From contig OX387197.1 in NCBI GenBank assembly GCA_947561715.1, positions 23,338,266 through 23,402,265 on the forward strand: DNA of 64,000 nucleotides, given 5' to 3'. The notes under the pieces are model-generated. The model was not told where the DNA came from. It was given only the letters and a program-made list of their open reading frames with translations, and did no database searches. The DNA is from Ascidia mentula. Its lineage: Eukaryota > Chordata > Ascidiacea > Phlebobranchia > Ascidiidae. The position numbers were made by a program, and so were the translations under genes. Of this stretch, positions 25,166-39,710 are shown one piece after another. How positions within the stretch are numbered: position 1 is the first letter of the stretch; each line of letters opens with the position of its first letter.

Positions 25166-27383
25166 CTAAAGTTTACTAGACAGGGTCCCATTGTTTCCAA
25201 CGTGTTTCTTGGCATTTTCAAGGCAGAAATCCAAGAATTCTTCACATTTTTTCACGTAAAGTTGTGGAAACATACGGAAGTGTTGAACGTGAGGTGAAGT
25301 GATGAAGTTGTGACCCCACACATTAGTGTTAACCTTCCCCCGTTGTTGCATCGCAAACTCGACGTCTGATTTCATAATTGTTTCATCCACGTCGGAATAC
25401 AGATAAAGTTGAGGCCATGTGTAGTTAGTAGCAGAAAGGTATATCTGTATGCATGTGATGTATTAAGCTTAATGGTATAGCTGAACGCTTACCGTAACCA
25501 CACACGTGTCAAAAAATAAAGATTGCTTATTATTGTTATTGTACAGACCGGGCTGATTATAACCTCATACTATGACTGTTACGTCACGAATGAATGATTT
25601 TCACGTCACACTGCCTAAACCAGTGGTCCCCAAAGCGGGCGCCAGCGCCCCCTAGGGGCATTTGCAATCGTACGGGGGGCGCTGGAGACTGAATGGGCGA
25701 TTTTGGGGCGCTAGAGGGCATGGCCAATTTTCTCTTATAGTGTAAGTCAGTGTTTCCCAACCGGTGGTACGTTAACCACTAGTAATATGTGACCGCATTC
25801 CAGGTGGTACGCGAGCACCTTTCCGTAATTATCTTAGCTCTTACTTGGTGGAACGTGCTTTCAGCGCAATCGCCACTCTTTTAGATGGAAAAAGAAACGT
25901 TTTGATATCGATAATTGAGGAGACTTACGATTGTTTTTGTCCGACATGAAACCTGATACTGAGAAATTGGTGTCATTGCACCAACATCACCCATCGCATT
26001 AAGTGACAAGCAACAAATCAACTCGTTGTGTTTTTTGTCTGTTTTGTTGGGTGTCGTTAAATGGCCAAGGTGTGTGGGGACGGAACAGAAAAAAAAAGAA
26101 ACACTGACCTAAACCTACATGTCGTATATCTAGGAATTGTAGCAATTTTGCAAAAAAATAAGCATCAGCAAAATGAATACGTTTTCCTAAATACTGCAAC
26201 GGGAAAGTTTTTAGTAAGCAATATACTTGGTACTTAATTTCGGGAAGTGCTCAGTTTGTGGCCAGCAATAACTTTTTTCTCATGAAAGTGTCCCGCAACA
26301 CTTAAATGATTGGGCAGGCCTGTTATAGTCAGTGGATTGAAACGAAAAATAAAATACAGCGTAACAGAGAATGCAGCATAAATAAACAAAATAAGGCGCG
26401 TTTCTGACCTCATCATGTTGTCCCGGTCGTGTTATTCCACATAAGCGGCTCAAACAAGACAAAACGAAACGTTGAAGTCCGAGCAAGTAGGCGATGACGA
26501 AAAGAAGAAACTTGGGATGTCGAAACTTGATTACAAGAATGCGGTAGAATATTTTGATTCCATGGTGCAAATCATACGGACCGGGAGCACTGTCGAAAGC
26601 GGCACCGATGATTTTCCGCTTTTGAGTCTGTTTATACGCATAGCTATGTTGCCGTGTTATCACACATCGCTAAGATTTTGAGACGATTTACCGTTAATAT
26701 TTTGGCCAAGTAGTGAAACTGGTCGCTGCCCCCTTTGCTGAAAATATGAAACAGAAGTGGATTTTCGGTCAATTGATTTTCCACTAAGATATTCGCCAAC
26801 TTTTGTGCTCTCACAACCTTTGCGTAAGCAAGATCACCTGCAACACAAATATTTTTAACAGAAAAGAGTCAGGACGTTGTTCTATCATGACATAACCTTC
26901 AGCAAACCACATGGGGTTTGTTTGCGGGAACGTTATTGTAATGCAATTTCGTGAGTAAATGTCGGCATATTTCGACAGAAGCGTTGAGGTGGATCCATAC
27001 CATCCGATTAAAAAGACAACTGGAGCATCGAACTTGTTTGCATCTTCAAAGGTAAATTTAAATATAAACAATGGAGTCAATAATATGTTGTAAGTTAGTT
27101 TGAAGGTCGCCAACAGTCACCAAACTGAGCTTTTGTATTTCAAACCAATGCTACAAGCCAAGTTTTCGCCTCACTTTTGTACAAGCCAGAATGACGGCGT
27201 GACAAAATGGCTTGGTCTGACACAACTTATGAAATAAGCTGTATACGTATAAGGTTGCGTGGAAAATAACTTAAAACATATTAAGATAACTCAGTACTTA
27301 CCTTTTGGATATCTTAAATCGTATCGTATAGAGTCATAAGTTTGTGGTTTGTCGCCTTTCAACGGTCCGAAAAGCAAAATCAT
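25166..27383 (-). CDS. TMEM53: TMEM53-like protein, tandem copy C (intact)
   Basis: Exons 27302-27383, 26897-27043, 26692-26837, 26409-26627 and 25166-25444 join in phase to 290 residues, each the same length as in copy A. Exon 4 differs from copy A at only a few bases over about 220. Motifs match the family: APVVFLIGWYGS, GSDQFHYLAKIL, GAAFDSAPGPYDL, WPQLYLYSDVDE, SPHVQHFRMFP. In its last exon C shares the D-type segment (DVDETIMKSDVEF) rather than the A-type one, a sign of exchange between copies. Intron 4 carries a 486-base hAT-type insertion that copy A lacks. The role is presumably that of TMEM53 in the nuclear envelope, but paralogues may have diverged. Confidence 0.9.
25621..26106 (+). 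mobile_element. Decayed hAT-type DNA transposon inserted in intron 4 of copy C
   Basis: The element starts CAGTGGTCCCCAAAG and ends AAACACTG, giving CAGTG/CACTG termini. It is flanked by near-identical 8-base repeats, GCCTAAAC before and ACCTAAAC after, as expected for hAT target duplication. Copy A holds the matching empty site at about 21331-21345. Inside, plus-strand remnants at about 25840-26000 look like the C-terminus of a hAT (ZBED5-like) transposase: SYLVERAFSAIATLL, then after frameshifts KRFDIDN and LSDMKPDTEKLVSLHQHHPSH. A second hAT-like terminus, CAGTGTTTCCCAACCGG, lies at 25748, so the insertion may be composite. It cannot encode a working transposase. Confidence 0.82.
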
Positions 27384-28310
27384 CTTCCTGTATTATCTCA
27401 AATGTTATCGCAGCAAAATATAAAACTGGCAACAAACACGATGAAAAACCGATAAAAGAGATAAGCTGGTGGCCAGGAAGCCTTATCGTCACCCAACACA
27501 GATCACGAAGTTGTTTCCTTGATATGCTATTGCTGACAACACTGATGTGCTGCTGTTTCCCACTCCCGCATAAACAGTCTGGAAGACACAAAACTCTGTT
27601 TTTTAAGAGAAATCCAATTTTGGTTGAAATTCCATGGTTGCAAAACACTGTAGTTTTTTTGGTAACAAATGTTTCGTATTTCCTCAACAAAAACTATTTG
27701 TAGCAATTGAATGCCGACATGTGTAGTGTTCTTTTGTGTACCAAATTACCGTGCTGAAATGCAAATAATTTTGGTTTGATATATCTGTAAATGTATATTC
27801 AATTTCAGCAATACGTCATGTCAGTCTCAGGTGTATGACTTTCAGTAATTGTTGGTACACTATTTTTGACGAAATGACTTTTTAAAAACTTTATTCGCAC
27901 GAGCTTTCGCGACCTGATGAAGCGAAATGAAGTTCGCGAAAACTTGTGCGAATAAAGTCTTTAAACAGTCAGCCTTTCCGAAACAAGCACCAATAACAAC
28001 TAAAAGTTGTAAATATATTGGGCACCAATAAAAAAACATACAGCAGCCCAAAACCAGTAAAGTATCTACAAAATTGGTTGTTTAGAAAAGAAAGTTCAGG
28101 CTTATGATGCTATGACGGTTTTTGCCAGTTGATAAAATAAGTCAAAGAAACGGAATATTCATAATCGTGTAGCATGTATTTTTGTGTTGCACAACGTTTC
28201 GTAAAAAATACACATTTATGTTGGAAATGCTGCAGATAACACATATTACAATGACAAATCACCAGCAAGAGTCGTGATTGGGGGACTCGTTGATTTTGTC
28301 ATTCAAATAA
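27384..28310. other. Flank between copies C and D
   Basis: The first part (to about 27740) matches the 5' flank of copy A at 22800-23140. The rest is unique apart from the foldback element at 27877-27970. No gene. Confidence 0.55.
27877..27970. repeat. Foldback (MITE-like) hairpin element
   Basis: Two arms of about 35 bases are inverted copies: ACTTTATTCGCACGAGCTTT on the left pairs with AACTTGTGCGAATAAAGT on the right, with few mismatches. CCTGATGAAGCGAAATG lies in the loop. It lies between copies C and D and has no coding sequence. Confidence 0.7.
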
Positions 28311-29976
28311 TTATAGTTTACTGGACAGGGTCTCATCCTTTTCCACGTGTTTCTTGGCATTTTCAAGACAGAAATCCAAGAATTCTTCACATTTTTTCAC
28401 GTAAAGTTGTGGAAACATACGGAAGTGTTGAACGTGAGGTGAAGTGATGAAGTTGTGACCCCACACCTTAGTGTTAACCTTCCCCCGTTGTTGCATCACA
28501 AACTCGACGTCTGATTTCATAACTGTTTCATCCACGTCGGAATACAGATAAAGTTGAGGCCAGGTGTATTTGGAAACAGAAAGGTATACCTGTATGTGAC
28601 ATGGCACCACGTTGCATACCTTTGCCATTACCCACAGTTATTTTATAAATAGATAAATACCTCGACATTATTTGTTGAAATAAATAGTTAAAACAACCGC
28701 ATCAAGCCGAAAACAATTACACCAACCTCTTCGTGTTGTTCAGGTCTCTACATTCCAAGTAGGTAACTGAAAACTGATGTCAAAAGGAAAAAAAATCCAG
28801 TCATGCTGGCGATGAGGAACAAAAAAAACTTGGGTAGTGGGACCTTTAATGCGAGGAGTCGGTTCAGTGCAGTGATGTTACGATAGAGATGGTATTGTCC
28901 TGGACAGCTATCGAGAACAGCACCTATAATGTTACGCTTTTGCGTCTGTGGATGTAGATCATTTTGTACAAAAATGTTGTCCTTCAGTACACACATCCGG
29001 AGCAAAACAATTTACCGTTAATATTTTGGCCAAGTAGTAAAACTGGTTGCTGCCCCCTTTGCTGAAAATATGAAACAGAAGTGGATTTTCTGTCAATTGA
29101 TTTTCCTCCAAGATATTCGCCAACATTTGCGCTCTCACAAGATGCGCAGGAGAAAGGTTACCTATCAAGTCATTTGATGCAATAATTTTGGTGCAAACGG
29201 CCAACAAAATTGTATCCGACTTGCTGCGGATCTGATGTAAAGCCATGACATTACCTTTAACCAACCACATAATACTTGGTTGCGGAAACGCGATGGTAAT
29301 GCAGCAATTTTTCAAGTAAACATCAGCGTACTTAGATAGCAACGATGACGTTGATCCACCCCATCCAATAAGAAATACAACTGGAGGATCAGAATCGAAT
29401 TTCCCTGATAATGAAATTCGGATTATTTTATTGTGTTTCCTGCTGTACACACTGTAATAATTTTACGGTATGTCCTTTATTTGCCCTGTACATTCTCACA
29501 TGAAACCTCTACACCGTAAAATCACATCGCAAAAACGCAAAAGTTTTTTTCTTGGGTTCCTATTTACTTTAGGTCAAACTGATATTGCTGGGTTATCTAA
29601 CTTGTATTTGCCTTAAAAACTGAAACATTGGGCAATGTAACCACCAAGGTAACTTTTTAAAGTAAAAACTAAACGTCAGTCATTGGTGCAAGTTCAACAT
29701 GCATTCTGATGTCATAAACGCACTTACTGTTGAGCCAAATACAATGCAGAGGTGAACAACTCAAAAAAGGTTTTGTTCGGGTTTATTCAGATTGCAAATT
29801 ACCGAATCAGATTCAACTTCGGTTTACTAAATATAGCTTTCCAACCGATTGAGGGTAAGGTTTAGTCGACTAAATGTGTAAAAATGTACCTTACCTTTTG
29901 GATAAGTAAGATCGTAAGAGATAGATTGGGAAACTTGTGACTTGGTGCTCTTTATCAACTCGTGCTGTGAAATCAT
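28311..29976 (-). pseudogene. TMEM53: TMEM53-like copy D, full exon set with a premature stop in exon 4
   Basis: Exons 29895-29976, 29255-29404, 29016-29161, 28727-28945 and 28311-28589 keep splice sites, phases and lengths (exon 4 is again exactly 219 bases). In exon 4 an in-frame TAG at 28748-28750 follows SYLLGM, only 21 bases before the exon end. The last exon, 93 codons with the YLYSDVDE and SPHVQH motifs, would then not be translated. No alternative donor restores the phase. Either the copy is a young pseudogene, or it makes a shortened protein of about 190 residues lacking the possible Asp and His region, or the stop is an allele or a sequencing error. The intact last exon argues that the lesion is recent. 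Confidence 0.8.
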
Positions 29977-30748
29977 CTCTTCTATTCACTCCAATGTTAC
30001 TGCATAAAAAACCTCAAACAGACAAAACGTCAACTAAAAGTCTAAATAAAAAATAGATCAGCTCGCGATTTAAACATTTTTTACTTCCAACACAGAGCAC
30101 GAGGTGGTTTCCGCTGCATGTTGTGCATTTACTCATTTACTTGCACTTCCATCCGCGCACGTTTGTACAAACAGTAACAAAACTTTAGGCAAATTTTACA
30201 GGAAAACGTTTTTTTTATGCTTTATACAATCTTAACATATACACTCGTCGCAAAATACTTCAGAGTTCAATTGAAACTTGCTGTCAAAACAATTTTCTTC
30301 GGCTACTCGGAGCCGTTTTTTGTGTCTTCAAGGAATAAGGCAGGAAATAATATATGATCAATATCTGTTCTGGAAATTTGTGATTTCCTGTATATTCGAT
30401 ACGCCCTATAAATGGCCAGGTAAATTTAAAATCTTGAGAAGCATAAGTCAAAGTGTTCAAAATGTTATTGTAAGTCCCATCGCAGCTTTCATAGAAAAAA
30501 CATTTCGTTGTTTGGAAGTTTTTATTGAAATACGTACGTGTTTGGATTATCGCAAACTTTGCCTAATCCGAATGAATTCGGTGTCGACGAGAAAATAAAC
30601 TCTGTATGTATGTACATATAACTTGTGTGTATGTTTTCAATGCAATCCATCGAGGTAATACTTATTCATTGCTGATGCATATCTCCAACTGCATCGAATT
30701 CAGCGGACGAAATCAGAAAGAAGCGACTCGATCGAGTAATCTTTTGAA
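29977..30748. other. Gap between copies D and E
   Basis: About 770 bases, largely similar to the flank upstream of copy B at 23800-25140. No gene was recognised. Confidence 0.5.
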
Positions 30749-32476
30749 CTACAATTTACTGGACAGGATCTCATACTGTTCCGATTGTTTTTTGAAATTT
30801 CCCAAGCAGAAATCCAAGAATTCTTCACATTTTTTCACGTAAAGTTGTGGAAACATACGAAAGTGTTGAACGTGAGGTGAAGTGATGAAGTTGTGACCCC
30901 ACACCTTAGTGTTAATCTTTCCCCGTTGTTGCATCGCAAACTCGACCCCTGTCTTTGAAATTTGATCGTCCGCGTCAGAGTAGAGATAAAGGTGAGGCCA
31001 CCCGTATTTGGTAGCAGAAAGGTATACCTGCATGCATGTGATGTATTAAGCTTGATAGTGGGTATAGCTAATAATACTGTTTTTAAAGTATAAACAATAT
31101 CACGGTTATACATGGGTTGGCGTAGGTGATTATTATGGCATGCCAAGCCATATTCAAATTCATATTTCAATACTGTTTAATTTGGACGAAATTTACAATC
31201 TGACACTGTGTTGCTAACTTCCAATTTACTTTGTAGCAAATCGCAGTGCACAAAATATTGAAAAGATCACATACAACAAATTACAATAAAGCAAAATTAA
31301 TACTAACCTCATCTTGTTGTACCAATTGTGAGCTTCCAAAAAAATTACTAAAAGATGATATGGCAAAAAAACAGAACATAGAAAAGCTAGCAAAGCTGAA
31401 CAGCAAAAACTTGGGGAGCGAAGATTTCACCTCGAAAACACGGTACACTGTGATAATTCCCCGATATAAACCATTTATTCCGGGAGAGCTATCAAAAACA
31501 GCACCAATGATGGTGCGTTTTTGCACCTGTATATTTATAGTTTTGTGGTCGTTTGTAACACATAATTCATGTGGGAGCACAAAAATTACCGTCAATTCTT
31601 TGGCCAAATAATGAAATTGGTAGGTTCCCCCTTTGCTCAATGTATGAAGTAACACTGGGTTTTCAGTCAGCTGATTTTCCACCAAAATGTTTGCCAACTT
31701 TTGTGCTCTCACAATCTGCACATTTGCAAGATTGCCTACAAAAGTCAAATAAAATGGAATAACACACAATACCAACCACCAAACACACACACATTTACAA
31801 CCTTTACATTATTTATGTTAATAGGTAAACAATTATAATTACTAATTATATTTCCATTAATGGCATTACTTTTTATGAACCCCATAAGGTTTGATTGTGG
31901 AAATGTAATCGTGATGCAGCCATTCCTTAAGTAAATATCAGCATATTTGAATAAAAGTCTTGCCGTGGATCCAGACCATCCAAGAAGAAATACAACTGGA
32001 GTATCAGAATTTGTTTTTCCTGACAATTGAAATAACTGTATTTTTATTCTACTACATAGTACTTTTTATGTTATGTTCACTTAAAAATTGGCTTCAGAAT
32101 AAGCCTGCTTGATATTACAATTTACAAACCACTTGGGTCTGTAACTTGGAATAGTTCTACAGGTTTGGTTTTTGCACTTAGTTTATAGGCTAATCGTAGT
32201 CAATCCTGGTGTTTTATTACCATACCAACCAACCAACCATTTAAATAAAATATTGGTTATGGTGACCTTGTATGAAAAAATTCGGGATGATTGTTCACTT
32301 TAGAAGATGGATCATATTAATGTAAAATACCACCAATTAAACATAGAATACTATATATCAATATTAAAAAAACAATAACTATATTAAGTTATGAAATAAA
32401 AAAAGCCCTTGCCTTCCGGAAATTTCAGATCATAAGATATGGATTCGGAAACTTGTGACTTGATCCCGCTCATCAT
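30749..32476 (-). CDS. TMEM53: TMEM53-like protein, tandem copy E (intact, most diverged)
   Basis: Exons 32413-32476, 31870-32019, 31590-31735, 31308-31526 and 30749-31027 join in phase to 285 residues. Motifs: TPVVFLLGWSGSTARLLFKY, NPVLLHTLSKGGT, GAVFDSSPGINGLY, a hydrophobic stretch FLLFSFASFSMFCFFAISSF, then the last exon with WPHLYLYSDADD and SPHVQHFRMFP. Exons 1-4 differ strongly from the other copies, while the core of exon 5 is almost identical to them. The donor of intron 1 is GGAAG followed by GCAAGG: a GC-AG intron, with no GT nearby that could serve. Exon 2 has lost the Trp of the MW motif seen in A-D (MGFIK). E is likely the oldest copy in the array. Confidence 0.9.
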
Positions 32477-35400
32477 TTCGAAAAGTTAATTTATTGTTTT
32501 GTATGAAATAGCCAAATGTAACTTCACAACAGCTTCCAAAATCCAGCGAGGTAACGTAAACACTACAGCACGTTATTCGATGCCGACGCGGAGCACAGGG
32601 TGGTTTCCGGCACATCTTTTACTTCTAACAAGAAACAAACGAAGCAAGAAAGAAAGCAAGTGGGGAAAGATTATATTATCCAAGAGACTTTGAACGCAAA
32701 TAACTTTGCTGCCTAACAAGGTATCAGAAAATGTAATGCGAACGGGGCCGAACAAAATATTTACAATAGAATATCTTTGAAATATTCTTCATGGCACTTG
32801 AATATTTTGGTTCATGAGGAGAAAAAAATCCTATTTTTTTATGTTTTGTAATTTAACCATTATTGGATATGAGAAGTTAGTCGAAAGAATTTAAAAAAAA
32901 TAGTTTTAAAGAAGTTGTGATATTTCAATGTCATGTCATTTTGTGAGCACAGTTGTTTAGTTATTTTAGTTTTCTTCCATGGGGCGTGTTTTATGTAATA
33001 TAAAAATTTATTTTCTTGCGTTTTTATCAACAATCATCACAACTGTGCTGGAATCGACGCCTGTGATGAACTTACTGCCGTTGGATGTGTTGTCGTTGCA
33101 AAATTAGGTACAAGCGTTAGACACGTTTATCATATCGTCATTTGATCAACAGCTGCGATGGTTTTTGCAATGGTTTGACAAGCACAACCTCCAGTTGACC
33201 CCGCGACTATACCTTCAATTTATTTACATTCGGGGCGTTTTGGTCTGTCGTCTTGTATTAAAGGAAACGTTTTTTAATTAAGTTGGCGTATTCGTTTTTA
33301 TGCTTTGGTCAACACTGCGACTGTTGCTTTTCTACGGGACCGATAAAGTTATTCTCGATTACCTTTATGTGGGTGCCTGATTCGATAACCTTTATGGTTT
33401 CATCGATGACCACTCTATTTTATTTTGGTGTTTTGCAGTTTTTTGCGCAAAATAAAAGTGATTTTAGTTCTGTGTTCTTCAATTGATTTTTTTTCCACAA
33501 AATGTAATGCGAGAAACAATCCTCCAAACGTGCCAAAATTGATTCCAGACTTCAGTTAAAAAATGAAAGACACTTCGAATTAACTTGTGACAAACACATA
33601 GCTTGAGTCGCATTATGTCTTCTTTTCTAAGTTATATCTGGCAAATGCCGCTCGCCGATGTACATAATGTTTAAAAGCGTTACTACACCCACACGGGTAC
33701 GTCATAAACGGGTACGCGTCAAAAGGACGTATTTATAGATTCGGGTTTAGCCTACAACGCTTTTGTATAATTCAAATGGACATTTCTGTTTGATCTATTT
33801 TAAGTTTATACTAACCTGTCTTATTGAAACCTAATGCAGTAGGCAAAATTCCATTCCAAAAAACAGTGTGCCGAATGCCATATTTCAATTAATGCCCTGT
33901 TCGTTTGAGTGCGCGATCCACCAGGCCACTATAATAAACTCTGTGGACAGGCAATAGCTAAAAACCAATATTTAGCCCAGGCAAACCGCTATGATTGTTC
34001 CCCGTAGCATAAGACAAAATTACGTTCACATAATGTTTTATTTGCTGCTTCACCAAATCCAAAACGAAAGTAATATTTTGTGGAAATATTAATGATCTTG
34101 TGGACACTAAGGGTTAATGGAACCGCAATCATGAACCCTGCTCTGTATGGACGATGTGGACCGTGGAGGTCATAACATTTGACAAAAAACTGAACGAATC
34201 GGTGTCAACGCACTTTGCCCCGTAGATCTTATTGACGTAATTGTTTTGCGATCGAAGTTTCCTAAACGTTCTGCATTCTTTGGTGTGTGGGTAATTAAAA
34301 ATTAAATAGATATGCCTTGTGAGCAGTCACAAAGCAATTACCTGTTATGTTTTCAACAAAAGTATCAAATTTCTAAATAAAAACCTGTATTTTCCAGTTA
34401 ACCTGCAGTAAAAAACATGTACAGAAAATCATCACAATCAAAAATCGATTTGTAGTTTTGTGAAAAAAATTGCGAGTTTAATTGTATTTTCAGTCAATAA
34501 CAAAAAAAAGTATGAAGTGAGATTGGTGTAATTAAACAGAACGTAGTATGTGGCTACTTAATTGAATAGATCTTTTTTTTTGAAAGAAGCTAGACTTACC
34601 TAATAGTAGTTTGTCAGTTGATATTATTACAAAAAAGTAGTCCACAAAAAATACGCCAGGAATAAGGTATATGACACAGGCGGGATCCAGTGTCTTCCTT
34701 CAATAATTAAGTGTCTCCAAGCCGGATTGAAAAGTTTGTAATTTGTATGGAGGATTTTTTTCTGGCAAATGTTAATTGCGCAGATTATCAGAACATTGAT
34801 TGTATGTTTATGCATTAGCTAATTGTTTTCGCGCAGATCATTGGTAAATTTTTTCCAATTTGGAGTCTCAGTTTTTTATGCTATATGGAATTGTAGACCA
34901 GAGGGATGTTAGTTGACAATAATAAAAATGCCAGTTAACAAAACTTTGAACGCGGGTTACTCGGCCGCCCTACAAGGTTTACACGTATAAGTTCAAAGGC
35001 TGACCTTTCTATCGATATCAAAATAATGTAAACAAACATGTTGATATTCGGTTATGAATATGATATGCGTATTATGACATTAGTTGCTAAAACAAGATTC
35101 ACTGGCAAAAATTTTAGAGCAGAGCATTCTACGTGCTTAACCCTTTAAAACGATATTAAAATATCTGAAAAATTCGAACGGACAAGTGCAGAAATATGAA
35201 TTTATATTTTGAAAACATGAAAAAATATTGTAATTGTGGTAAGGGCACCTGACTTGTGCCTTCCAGTTTATATGATGTTGGTAAGATTTACTTTACCAGC
35301 CCAGAAATGTATTTAGGACAGATCAAGTTTTTTACCTACGAGAACTAGTCCTGTTATTTTTTTCACCTGAAAGTTAATATCATGGTTTCATTGCAGTTGT

Positions 35401-35638
35401 ATTAAATTCTCTCTGGTTATTCTAAAGGAAAATATTTTGTGAAACAAATTTGTTTTCCATGAAATCTGTGTGCATCCCACTATGGAAAAAGCATGTTCAC
35501 AAGTGTTAAGAACTCTATTTCAGTGAATAACTGTATTTTAGTGGCAAGTTGGCTTGCTGCCAATTTTTGGCTTTAGAGTTGTCCAAAGTTTTTAAAGAGC
35601 ATTTTAACATTGTGCTCAAATTCACTAATTTCCGGGAC
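32477..35638. other. 3.2 kb intergenic region between TMEM53 array and GRB2
   Basis: AT-rich sequence with no convincing coding frame, RNA gene or repeat family. Part must hold the promoter and possibly a non-coding first exon of GRB2. Confidence 0.5.

Positions 35639-39710
<4,072 letters not shown>

Noticed and set aside
20890-32476. Idea that the array encodes active serine hydrolases (lipase or esterase)
   Set aside because: The S-K-G-G elbow and possible Asp and His fit an alpha/beta-hydrolase-like fold, but TMEM53 itself has no established activity, so I did not assign one.
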